A stretch of DNA of 64,000 bases from Camillea tinctor (lineage: Eukaryota > Ascomycota > Sordariomycetes > Xylariales > Xylariaceae): assembly GCA_022578605.1 (NCBI GenBank), contig MU394096.1:124001-188000 (forward strand), read 5' to 3'. Below, in pieces: positions 53,420 through 64,000 of this stretch; within the stretch, counting starts at the first letter, position 1; each line of letters opens with the position of its first letter. The position numbers and the translations under genes are program-made. Below the pieces are notes generated by a model. It searched no databases. It saw only the letters and a program-made list of their open reading frames with translations, and was not told where the DNA came from.

Positions 53420-55008
53420 ACGACATCGGACCATTGGGGTGCCTAGAACAAGTCACTAAGATCCAGCTGATGTTTTAGCAGCACTTTAAACAAGATTTGT
53501 CGGATTTTTGGTTCAGCTGCTTCCTTCCATCCCCATGTAGTAGCTCGGTCTACAAAAGATAGCATTTGTAAAGAAAAGATTTGATGCCTTAAATCATCTT
53601 CATCGTGATTTCCACGGTCGTGGTATTCGAAGACAACGTCTTGTTCTCACTTCGTCTCCTAATCAAGCTACCATAGGCATATGTACTAGGATAAATGCTT
53701 TATAGTATCTTCCCTTAATACTAGACATGCCAGGCTACTTCGTTGGGCACAAAAAGCCAAGCTAAGATACTTGATTTCCCTGTTATGGTAGTGGCTACTC
53801 AACTTATCAGATCGCACTCGATGCTAGATAGTGTGCATACATGATCACGTTAGTTCGCTCTAACCTCATAGCGTGAAGGTCTAGCATAACTCCATCAACG
53901 CCACATTTACTAACGCCCGCAACTATATTGTATGTCTTATGTCGATGTATTATCAGGATTGGAAATACATCCCGTTAGGAATTATGCTATGTAAAAGTCT
54001 TCTCAATCTTTAGTAATAGAGATCGGTGACAAAAGGATTTTAGGGGATACATTATACTAAATCCAAGATACTAAATCCATGACTTTGGAAGCAAGAGAGA
54101 AATGGTAAATAAAAGTTCTTTACTGAAATCTCATATTTGTACAGCTTCTCGTTGCATGTCACAAATTTCTAAAAGTCCAAATGCAATATATACTATGTAA
54201 CCTACCTATATATCTATATACGCTAGGTGCTACAAGCTAACTAAATTTCACAATAAGGAATAATACGCTGAACTTGGATGGTTGTGGTGTTTAAACATGT
54301 ATTCAACCAAGGTTTTGTCATCAAAGTCCTATCTAGGCGTCGAATGGAAGGTGATCCTTCTCTTCGAGTCATACTTGTTAGTATTTCAGCTTCTACGACT
54401 GATGCCACCGTCATGAGACATTTAGAACAGGATATGAATGGTTACTTGGAAGCATGTCTTCACTGGGATGCCGTAGGTGGCGCTCATCACGGGTCAGACC
54501 TGCACCCTCCTTGGTATCTAGTCGCGCCCAGATATAGCTAGAGCTTGAATTTTGTGTCTTAGTCTCTTGGAAGTGTGTGTGGGTTAGGTATTTTCTCTGC
54601 TATTAGATTTCCCGTCCGTGGGGAGAGCGAGGGTAGAAATATGATGCCTTAGATGACTGGCCTATGGGATGAACTATATGTATCCTGTTACTCGGCTCGG
54701 TATCATTCTAGGCTATTGATTAAAGATTCTTTGAGCCCTTTTACATTTCTCACAAGGCGCAATCTAGACTCCTGGGAAATTCCATCACATACCCCTATTC
54801 CTACATATCATACAGTCTAGGAATAGCACAACATCAACTATATCTCGAAAATCACCGTCAGGAAAACGTAGCCTTTATATATATCATCATTCCTACTATA
54901 TATAACCCGCTATCACCTAAAAATAAACAACTACCAAACGTAACCACTCCTCCTGCTGCTCCTTCCACGACAACTAACCCAATCTCCCTACCCTATCACC
55001 ATTAAACC
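53420..55008. other. Intergenic region
   Basis: About 1.6 kb, AT-rich. An 87-codon + frame at 54278-54541 has no recognisable family. Nothing else found. Confidence 0.55.
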
Positions 55009-55251
55009 ATGTCCCTCCACCGCCGCATAAAGGACTTCCTCTCACGGTTCTCCCAATCACCTCGCACCCCAAAGGACTCTTCTTCCTCGTCCTCCCCAGC
55101 TGAATCCCAACCCACGACAACAGCAACGACTGCTAAACCAACAGCACTAGGAGAGGCGGATACGTACAGACACACGCCGCAGCACGCGGCCTCGTCGTTC
55201 CTCCGGACCGCGACGCCGAGGGGGATGAGGGAGGCGAATGAGATTTTGTGA
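55009..55251 (+). CDS. Small conserved-looking protein of unknown function
   Basis: 80-aa intronless frame, ATG 55009. MSLHRRIKDFLSRFSQSPRT is basic and amphipathic. A Ser/Thr/Pro-rich linker follows, then DTYRHTPQHAASSFLRTATP and a terminal MREANEIL. The RHTPxHAASxF...REANEIL ending gives the impression of a conserved short fungal motif, but I cannot name it. No signal peptide or membrane helix. The frame is GC-richer than its flanks and has a clean CT-rich leader. Confidence 0.5.
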   Translation: MSLHRRIKDFLSRFSQSPRTPKDSSSSSSPAESQPTTTATTAKPTALGEADTYRHTPQHAASSFLRTATPRGMREANEIL

Positions 55252-56847
55252 ATTTTATCTCTGTCTTCTCTCTTCCTTTCCTTTCTCCCCGCCCCCATCT
55301 CCCCCCCCTTTTTTTTGTTAAGGAGTTTGGTCTGTGTTCTGTCTACTTTGATTCCGCTGTGACGCTATATGATTGGGTTCAAGGAGTTTGTATGCCGGCT
55401 GTAGGGTATGTGAACATAAGACAAGGCGGAGATGGAGGTGGAGATGAAAGGGGCGTCTGGGGTTTGGGGTTAAGGGGGAGGAAGGGGAGATAGTATAGCT
55501 TCCGCCCCCTTTTTAGTTGGGATCTTACCCCCTTTCATTCAGTGAGTTTCTGCTGGACAGAGGCTATTCATCTACCTTGGTACGCGAGCGTCTCTATCTC
55601 GGCCCCCTTCCCCCTTTTTCGTCCCATCTTATATATCCACCCAGTGTAAGTTATATTACTCCGGTGGCTCGACCAACCCCATCAATCTACGCTTGGGGGC
55701 AAGCGATCTCGAATAAAAGGACCAATAGGAAACACAGAAATATCAGACGAGAGAGAGAGAAAAGGGAAGAAAACCCCCCCACATCAAACTAGCCGGCTGG
55801 CTTAAGCGCCCTGCGGTTAACAGCTGTCGGGAACATCCGCTGCGGTGATGGGGAAATGGGGGTAAAGCCAGAGAGAGAGGCTATCGGTATGATAGGATAA
55901 GATAGGTGTTCTAGGTTATCTTGGGTTGCATTTACAGATCGGTGCTGCTGCTTCGCTACCTAGGTAATCTATCCAAGACGCGCGAGTGAATAAGCACAGC
56001 ATTACCGCTTTGGGGCTGGGAAGTGAGTTGGGTTTATCTTGGCTGCGGCTTTGATTATCTTGTTTTTGTTGTTGCTTTTGTTCTGCTTCATCTTTTTTTA
56101 ATTAGGTATCTATTTTGAGGTACTCGCTCACTCCCTGTTTTCTCGTGGCTCATTCGCGCGTGCACATATCCTCTTCCTTTAGCTAAGCAAGACATTTATT
56201 GTTCTTCTTTCTCTTTTTATTCTATCCGTCGGTCTATCTCTCTTTCCTCCACATCCTTTAGGTAACGGTACATCATCCGACCTGCATATCTGTGTAATGT
56301 AGCAGTCGTCGATGCTACCGCGCACAAAGGGCGGGCTGGGCCTTGGTTGGCTCATTTTGCCGCCGGCTCGCTCGTGTAATCCAGTGCGTTCGCGCTCAGC
56401 CCAAAATCAGCCAGCCTTGTGTTCCCCCAAAGAAAAGAGAAGATCAGACGGAGCAGTAGCAGGCCGAAATTTCAGGTCAGGTCAGGTCTGGTCAGACCAG
56501 GGCAGACCAGAGCAGGTTGCGAGGCCCGGAGATGATAGATTTGGCCCCCCGATAAACGGAAACTTTTCTTTGAGGTGAAATCTTCCCTTTCAATTGGCTT
56601 ATGGCTTCTCCTCTGTCGTCTTATTTCATTCTCATTTCGATTATTATATTGCCCACTTGCTTCACATATATTGCAGCGCCGTGGAAAGAAGTGAATCAGC
56701 CATCCTACCGGAGCTGAAGGACCACTATCTTACCTTATTGAGTAGAATTCAACCTCGGTCTCATAGTTCCTCGCTTCATCTCATCATCACCTTATCTCAA
56801 CAGTCTGCCTCTTGTCAGAGTAGGTTGAGGCTGATTTACTGTATTCA

Positions 56848-56867
56848 CCCTACCCTAACCCTAACCC
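56848..56867 (+). repeat. Interstitial telomere-like repeat (CCCTAA)n
   Basis: CCCTACCCTAACCCTAACCC, about three units matching the fungal telomere repeat CCCTAA/TTAGGG, in internal DNA. Confidence 0.85.
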
Positions 56868-58206
56868 AAAGGTCTGAGCATACGTACCCAGCTAGCCGGG
56901 GTAGGGCAGATCGTTCGCAGCGAAATTTCCCCCTGGTAGTCTGTGCTACATGACAGGCATTTTTCAGGGTCCAACAGTGCACGTTCTCGGATACTTCGTG
57001 ATGTGTGCTCGGACGTTAGAGTCAAAGAGTCTGGGGAAGCTATATGCTCCCTGGAGAATGCTGTTATAGCGCTATTGTCTTTCTACGTGCCTGACATGAA
57101 GACTCTCTGCGAACAGTGGAAGGGTTAGAGCAGGGGGAGGGGGGATAGAAGTGAGGAAAGACAAGGAATAGGCGGCAAGTTCGGATGATTCTAGCATTTA
57201 ACTTCATGTAAGGCGGGACTCGTTAGGGACGCGTACATGTTGCTTGTATTACCCTACCCATAGTGAGAGACCTTGTCGCCGCGGAGACCTGCAGGGCCAA
57301 TGTTGTACACCCCGTATCGTATGCTCAGTAATACATACCACTGGCCCTAACTATCCCATGAACTTATTGTTGATCCAACTTATTGTTGGCTTGGCGTCTA
57401 CGGTTGTTTATATTGCCACTATCTCTAATAACTTTGGTTCGAGGGATATTTCTCCTTTTCTTGTCTATGGTAAGCTTGCTTATATGTTACATGTGGTATC
57501 AAATGAAAAGGTGAATGAGTGGCGTTTATCGGGATTTCATAGGATTCAATTTCATATCATTTGTGCCACCTCCCGTCCGGCAATCCGACCGGCAACCCGA
57601 ATTTACTACCTCGGTCTGATGAACCGCGTAAGCGCGTGTTCTACTAAGTAGAAGAAGCGATTTCGAAAGAATAAAAAGAAAATAGGAGAGACAGAGAGAT
57701 AAAGATAGAGTGAGAACCTCGGTACTTAGAATGAAACTGGGGCAACACGTTTCTGTATGTCTTATTATCCCTTCCCGCGACTCTCCCTGTTACTCAGGAA
57801 TGCAGAGTCCCGCCATGATAGGATCGTGCAAGATGCTCTGGTTACACAAACACACTTATACACAGTCGCTTACACACATATTCCATAGGGAAACTCGCCA
57901 TCATTGCTACCAGCGGGGTAATCGTATGGATAGCGTCGTATCAACTAGGCTTATCAGGACATAAGAGATTGTTGCAAGTTGGGGTCGAGGGGGTCGGTTT
58001 GCCTATTTATCCCAACTGTCCAGGGTATCTAGATACATAATCTTGTGATGAATTGATATGTGAGCAATTAAAGAGTTAGTTTCCCCCTTGGGTTCCTGTT
58101 GTGCTACACGCGGCTGTACTACACGAGGTCTTAGAGATGCATGCGAACTTTGGGGAAAAGGGATAAAAAGGGATGATCAAAAGTTATGGTTAGATCTACA
58201 CTAGGT

Positions 58207-58243
58207 TGACCTCGACCTCGACCTCGACCTTGACCTTGACCTT
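58207..58243. repeat. GACCTC/GACCTT hexanucleotide array
   Basis: Three GACCTC units followed by three GACCTT units. Confidence 0.9.
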
Positions 58244-60267
58244 CTCCCCCCTTACATGAACACACGAGTGGTGGCTTCTCATCGCTTTTAGGCAGGTTAC
58301 CTTCCTGGAACGTGAACCCTTCGTTAGCCGCGCCCAGCCAACCAGTGGGGTGTTACATGTACATAAGATGCAGCACCATCGTGTCTAGAGAATTAAGGTA
58401 TTTTTGCCTATAGCATAGGCAATATAATAGCATAGGTTATAAGCTGTCGTACGGTAATCTCCTATGTAATGACCCCGTATTCTGGGTTCTAGGAAATCGA
58501 CTTTACATAATTCCCGAGAACTACTAACGTTTCAGATTTCACGGCGTGTTTTTATTAACTCACCTAAGCCTTACCGAGAATACTACTCTATAACTAGAAC
58601 ATTCGAGTCTCGCCCAACCGTCAAATCAGCCTCGCAGAGAGCAAACAGGCTTGAGCTTAGTATAAGCACCAACAATATAAGGTTTTAGACAAGCCGTTGC
58701 TCACAGGAGGAAGCAGTTGAACTAGCTTGGGGATGAAGAGGATGCGAAGAGCAAAGTATGCATAAGATTTGCTAAGCTAGCTCCAGACATGGTGGGGGAA
58801 GATAGGTATGTAGTGTAGAAGCCAACAAGGAACGATGTCTATGAGCGGCGCAAGTACGAAGTTGTAACTATTCTGGTTCAGGGTCCCGGTGAAGCTTTGG
58901 CCAGACCCTCTTCCCGCGGCCGTTTGGCTAGTGCTGGAGCGGGTAAACCCACATAAGTTTAGCATGGACTTTTTTAAACGCTCTCTAATAATGGAATAAA
59001 TCACGCGACTGGTGGTATTTTTTACTTAGAAAATAAGCTTGAATACTATAATAATATGTGGAGGTTATTCAGGTATTTACACAACGAAGACTCCAGAGTC
59101 AGTCTCATATTCTCTTCTTCCCTCGTATGTTTTTGTTCTAGTGTCTCCATGTTTGTGGCAGTGAATTGGGAACTTTTAAATATTGGCAACATTAGTCGTA
59201 TGGTTCGGGGTCTAAACATAAACTTGGATCTTCGAATCGGGATAAGTTCGTCTACCCGGGAAAGACGAGCGATCTGGGGCATGGTATAATGGATGGGAAG
59301 GAAGAAGATATACACTACAGAGAAGAGGGGAGGGGAGGGGTCACACGTGGAAGAAGGCAGACTTGCTAGGGGACTAAGCATGGATCAAAAGGTGCTCCTG
59401 TTAGTCAATTGACTCCATAATTCCCAGTGTCCATCAGTCAGATAATGTACCGCAGCAAGTCCCTCGCATATGCCAAGAGAGGTCTTGAGAGGGCAGTTCT
59501 CGCGCACTCGGGCACTATATTGGGGTAACAGATAAATTTTATCCAGGTTGAAAAGCTAGTGATTCGACATGGGAGCGGCATACTAATCCAGTAAAAGCAG
59601 GCAAAAAATTCTGGGATCTTTTCTGCAATTCATATGCAAGAGTGCAGGTCGGCATCTATTTTAATCCTTCAACCAGACTGGTTATGGTTGATCGCATTGA
59701 GTGGAGCGAGCGACCTGCGAGGCATTCTTTTTTGGATAATGGACAATGGGGGGGGTCAGCCAATCCCGGATCGCAGACAATCCGAAATCCATGATGATGA
59801 CCTGTAATGAGAATCTGAATAGCTTCTCATCTATACCAAAGATATCTATGTAGCGAATTACGAATACACTAAGCTAGGTTAGTAATGAGTGGAAATGGTA
59901 GTGGTAATAAGTGATGATCTGAATAAGCAGAACATGTGAACATCTGCACTGGGCTTTGCTTCGTTTCACACTCACGCCCACGTAAGAAGATACGAGGAAT
60001 GCAAGTACTTTTTGGTCGCGGTTCAGCTGGAGAAAAAAAATGGAAAACGCGGATAGCGAGAAAGCGAGAAAGGGGGAAAAGAAGAAATAAGAATAAGAAT
60101 AAGAACAGGGAAGGGAATGAGAGGGAAAAGAGAGAGGGAAGGGAAAAGGGAAAGGGAAAGGGAAAGGGAAGCAAAGAAACATTGCAGAGTTGCATTTTCT
60201 CGTCATCAGGTGGAAAAAAAAAACCTGGGAATTCAATAGGTAAAAGTAGTGGGTAGGTTGTATGATA

Positions 60268-60318
60268 TGGTCTGGTCTGGTCTGGTATGGTATGGTATGG
60301 TATGGTATGGTATGGTAT
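60268..60318. repeat. GGTCT/GGTAT pentanucleotide microsatellite
   Basis: Three GGTCT units followed by about seven GGTAT units. Confidence 0.9.
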
Positions 60319-61641
60319 ATACATACGTATAAGTACGTATGTAAGTACTTTACTCCGTAGCTATCGTGGATGGTATAAGGCCGAAAGAGGCCGATGAACC
60401 CAAGATCCCAAGAACCCCGACAAGAAAAGAAAAGAGAAGAAGGATTCGGCTCTAGTGTATGTCGCTCGTAATTCTTTCCATGTTTCCTAAGGCGGTCAAA
60501 ATATTCAAGCCGTGCCGACCTGATTTTTTGAATGTGAATGTGAGTCGGGGAGTCTGAAGTCTAAGCCGCCTGAATCTGGAACCTGAGCCTGACTTGGAGG
60601 GAGGCTTGGATGTTATTTTTTTTTTCTCTTTGCCCGAGGATAATAATGAATGAAGGTGATGGCAATCCCGACCACCGACGATGACTACCGATGTATGTAA
60701 TTCTGGTATATAGTGTAAATGCCATTACCAGATAGGTAGGTAAAGTAGTAACTAGTTGGTAAGTATCATGATATTGATATGAAGAAGCATGGAACTTTAT
60801 TACATAGTTGCGGGTATTCCATAAGAGAAGGGCAGGGAAGGGAAGAAATCGGGAGGGAAGAGGGGGGTGGAGGAAGTAAATTGATTGACTGGAATACTAA
60901 GAAAGAACCGGGGTAGGTAGTGTAAGGAATACATAACGTAGGCAGATAGGTAGGTTAAATATGCAACTAGTAGCAATTTATTGAAATCATTTCTCATTTT
61001 AATTCACGTGAGATGCACGTATGGGGAAACTCAGTGTACTGTATTACTTACCAAGGTACTTACATATCCAAATGCCGGACACCTTCTAATCTCTTGCTCT
61101 CTCTCTATCCACACACCCCCACCCACCCACTTTTTCAATCCCTTCCCTTTTCTTCCCTCCGACACCATTTATCGCATTTATCGCATTCCAGTCATCTACA
61201 TCTCACATCATTCCCGCCATCCGCCCTTTCAGAAAAGAGAAAAAAATGCCTGCCGGTTCCCAACTAACAACGTTGCTAACACAATCCATTTCCGAATGCA
61301 CACAAGCAGATAAAACCTAGCTAATCAAATCCGTTTGGGTCGGTCTCTGCTGTCGCATGTTTTGCGTCGCTTTCGCTTCGTTTTGCTCTGCTGGGAAGCC
61401 TCGCCGTTGAAGTGACCACCATGACCACCATGACCACCACCACTTTTCCTTTACCGCAGCCTTACTTATTTTCAGCCGACTGAGACAATTGTCGATCTCT
61501 AGTTTTTTTTTTTTTTTTTCTTCTTTTCCTTTTCTTTTCCTTTTTCTATTTATCATATACCTAGGTGCATTATGCTGCCTCGGTCTATAGCCTACCTAGC
61601 CAAGTCCCAATCATATACACATACACATACAAACTTATATA

Positions 61642-61643
<2 letters not shown>

Positions 61644-61686
<43 letters not shown>
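61644..61686. repeat. CA dinucleotide microsatellite
   Basis: Uninterrupted run of about 21 AC units. Confidence 0.95.
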
Positions 61687-61687
<1 letters not shown>

Positions 61688-62871
61688 CCTACATAGGTAC
61701 ATAACATTGGAAAAGTAGGTTATGTTATTTCATGACAATGATGACGTCCTTCATTACTAGGATTGGCATATGGGCAGGTTAGGCCAATCGCTTCCTAAAA
61801 AGCTCTGACGGAATGAAGGATCTTCTCAACGGCTTGCTTGGTGAGTTTGCGCGAGCATGGGGGTCACGACGAGGGCTGCGACAATGTGGCTTTCTTTCAT
61901 ACAAATGCTCCGAAGCCCTTGCTCTGCGACTCTGCTCTGCTTGCTCGCTACGGCTTATACTACCACCTGTTACCACTACAAGCTACCTACAATGAGACCT
62001 AAAAGCTTCGCCGGCTCGGATAGTCCGGCGTGAAGGGTGTGTGTACGAGCCACTAGGCGCCTCTCGGCAAGCACCTACATGCGTACCACGGGGCCGAGTA
62101 TTGTAGAGCTGCAGCATCCCGTCCCTGCAACAACAAACCTCATAGGCCAGTCAGCTAGATGATTGATTGATTTCCGTGACATCGAACATTAAAGCACTCG
62201 ATCCTTCAGACTGCAGACTTCCTACGATTTCATATATATTTCCCATAACAGCGTCGTATGTTCTCAGTTCAGTAGGTTTCACATCGTCGGCAGACAGACA
62301 TGAATCGACTGGGTGTGGCCCGAATGCATTCCTTATCTCACAATGCCGTTCAAAGGATTTGCTTCATGGGCACGCTGTTGCGATATCGATGTTGGAACGA
62401 CCTTCTAAACACCCTGGCAGCCAGGCTGCGTTACTACATCCACCCGGCCTCGCAAAGAGTCGTGGCCGGAATCGTCCAATGGGCGATAAAAATAACAGGC
62501 ACCCCTGCGGCACCCTCGCTCACACCCTGGGCATGGGTAGCCTCTTCTACAAACTGGCCTCCGCACCACCGAGCCACCTTCGTGTACCCTGTAAGATGCA
62601 TCTCATCGCCCACCCAGGCAGCTGGGGGGGTCAGCCATTGGAATCCGTCGATATGTCATCCCCATACTAGCACTCTCTCGTTCTAGCCCCACTGTAGGAT
62701 CGTAGAGTAACAATATGCTCAGTATGTAATAGTATGTAATATGTAAGTCTAGTCTTGGGGTGCCCCCAGACCGAGCAGTATCTCATATATGTAGTAATGG
62801 CCTTCCCTCCCCCCCTCTAGAAGGCTGCCGTCTTCTGATTGCTTCAAATTTCCTTGCGTCGCTCAAGCACC

Positions 62872-64000
62872 ATGTTATCCAAATCGAGTCTGAGCATTCG
62901 AAGGCTTATTTCTCAACGGCGATCTCAAAATGACTTGGAGGACGGCAGTTTATTTTGGGAAGACGAGACCGTCCCGCGGAAGTTCACTAACAAAGACGGA
63001 GATAAAGACCCTTGGTTGGCGAAGAGACGTTTAAATGGCAAGAAGAGACCACCGGCACCGATCATCGTGAGAAGCCCGCCGAGTGCCAGTGATTTAGAAA
63101 GACCTCTACCACCGTTGCCAGGCGAGTCCCCTCGCTCGTCTTCTGGTTCATCATGTGGCTACTGTAGAGGAAATCATCTGGACTCAAGCTGTCCATATCA
63201 GTTGACCGGGTCAAAAAGATCACCTCTTTGTTCGTCGTCTTCAAAGGGAGATCGAAGCGCAGAATCCCTACAGCTATCTAGCGCCACCAGCTATGGACCG
63301 GATGATTCTCCATCCCGGCAGCCTTCTCCTAAGTCCTATGTCTGGTCATCAAACCATACAAAGCACCGCGCACAATCATCGGGCTCAACACTCGGGTCCA
63401 CGGGGGCTTTGTCTCTCCCATCTGATAATGAAGCCCGATCCTCCAAAGAACTACTCGGCAGAAAAGGATCCTTCCATGATTTCACAGAAAACGTCAGACA
63501 GCTTATACAAGAGACAGACGAGGCGTTCAAATCCGTCGGCACCACATTCTCAGACACAAAAAAAACCGACATAACTCCACGACACCCCGCAAGACTTTCT
63601 ACCTTCGAATTATCACCGACTACGACATCAGCTCCAAAACTCCGACTATACGAATTCGGGTCAAAAAGCGCCACATACGCTCTACAATCACCCGCATCCC
63701 TCTCCAGAGTCAAGAGGAAGAAGTCCAAAAGGTCCAAGAAGAAGACTCAGTCAATGAGTGCCCACCGGAAACCCCCCGCGGTGAAGCCACTGGCCAAAGG
63801 TGGCTCAAGGTGGACACTTCCAGACAATGTCTCGGACATCCTTAACAAGAAGATATTTCACAGAATCGAAGCTGATGAAATGCTGTCGCCAAGCCAGATA
63901 CAGGCATACACGCTGCGCCGAATGTCGTACCTGCAAGCACAGACGCAAGCACAAAAGTCATCCGAGACCTTGGATAATGACACAGCGGACACGCCCACCG
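62872..64000 (+). CDS. Large Ser/Lys-rich fungal protein, 5' part (gene cut by right window edge)
   Basis: From ATG 62872 the frame stays open for 376 codons to the window end. The N-terminus MLSKSSLSIRRLISQRRSQ leads to SLFWEDETVPRKFTNKDGDK. A CGYCRGNHLDSSCPYQ segment suggests a zinc knuckle (C-x2-C-x4-H-x4-C). Then come Ser/Pro-rich disorder, FTENVRQLIQETDEAFKSVG, and ATYALQSPASLSRVKRKKSK with a Lys-rich block. RWTLPDNVSDILNKKIFHRI followed by EADEMLSPSQIQAY is a compact C-terminal-type block. The ordered segments feel conserved among Sordariomycetes, function unknown. The basic blocks suit nuclear localisation. No intron is needed so far. Confidence 0.8.
   Translation, partial: MLSKSSLSIRRLISQRRSQNDLEDGSLFWEDETVPRKFTNKDGDKDPWLAKRRLNGKKRPPAPIIVRSPPSASDLERPLPPLPGESPRSSSGSSCGYCRGNHLDSSCPYQLTGSKRSPLCSSSSKGDRSAESLQLSSATSYGPDDSPSRQPSPKSYVWSSNHTKHRAQSSGSTLGSTGALSLPSDNEARSSKELLGRKGSFHDFTENVRQLIQETDEAFKSVGTTFSDTKKTDITPRHPARLSTFELSPTTTSAPKLRLYEFGSKSATYALQSPASLSRVKRKKSKRSKKKTQSMSAHRKPPAVKPLAKGGSRWTLPDNVSDILNKKIFHRIEADEMLSPSQIQAYTLRRMSYLQAQTQAQKSSETLDNDTADTPT

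Larger units (their letters stand above)
55252..62871. other. 7.6-kb region without a convincing gene, rich in simple repeats
   Basis: Contains pyrimidine-rich tracts, an interstitial CCCTAA repeat (56848-56867) and a GACCTC/GACCTT hexamer array (58207-58243). It also holds a GGTCT/GGTAT pentamer array (60268-60318), a T20 run (about 61503-61521), a 9-bp GACCACCAT repeat (61417-61442) and a CA microsatellite (61644-61686). Open frames at 57244-57651, 62167-62670 and 62300-62686, and the minus frame at 59869-60324, show no domain, and some are pure low complexity. It may hold long UTRs, non-coding RNA or unrecognised spliced genes. Confidence 0.5.

Noticed and set aside
56848..56867. True chromosome end
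   Set aside because: Only about three CCCTAA units, with ordinary unique sequence continuing for more than 7 kb on both sides.
59869..60324. Overlapping 151- and 120-codon minus frames
   Set aside because: They consist of Phe/Pro/Leu/Ser repeats encoded by a GGGAAA tract and a pentamer microsatellite; not a protein gene.
62167..62686. Two overlapping + frames of 167 and 128 codons
   Set aside because: Neither shows a domain, signal or consistent codon use, and they contradict each other.

Overview
The window looks like nuclear DNA of a filamentous ascomycete (Pezizomycotina, most likely Sordariomycetes). The evidence is: 50-140 nt GT-AG introns with CTAAC/TTAAC-like branch sites; recognisable fungal proteins (GUP1, SWP1, OST5, GCN5, RAD1); a DUF7708/NACHT-like protein, an IgE-binding-like secreted protein and fungal C2H2 proteins; and a short CCCTAA repeat. 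Exon boundaries below were worked out by hand from splice sites, reading phase and remembered family sequences, so they are models rather than proven transcripts.

Left part (1-36.9 kb): an AT-rich, gene-sparse compartment with accessory character. After the 5' part of GUP1 (cut by the left edge) come an alpha/beta hydrolase, a methyltransferase remnant, a berberine-bridge oxidase remnant, an intact SDR reductase, a GC-rich F-box-like gene, a two-exon C2H2 gene, a cytochrome P450 pseudogene with in-frame stops, and a five-exon DUF7708/NACHT-like gene carrying one frameshift. Next come two small secreted proteins pointing tail to tail (15.2-16.6 kb), a short CxxC/CCxxC protein, a FAD monooxygenase, a bacterial-looking zinc alcohol dehydrogenase with a 22-bp inverted repeat just upstream, a six-exon C2H2 protein, a GMC oxidoreductase and a complete Ser/Thr kinase. 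Degenerate dispersed repeats (18.9, 31.9, 32.5, 33.3, 35.9, 36.1, 38.3 kb) and small fold-back or tandem repeats lie between them. The oxidoreductases and broken biosynthetic genes could be the worn remains of one or more natural-product loci; that is inference.

Right part (36.9-64 kb): mostly conserved housekeeping genes. These are SWP1 (oligosaccharyltransferase), a glutaminyl-peptide cyclotransferase-like M28 protein, an uncharacterised Cys/His protein, an uncharacterised protein with an acidic middle, GCN5 divergent from OST5, RAD1 of the 9-1-1 clamp, and a small conserved-looking protein. A 7.6-kb stretch with microsatellites and an interstitial telomere-like repeat, but no convincing gene, follows. 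A long Ser/Lys-rich reading frame then begins at 62872 and runs off the right edge.

No tRNA, rRNA, CRISPR array or intact transposase was found by eye.
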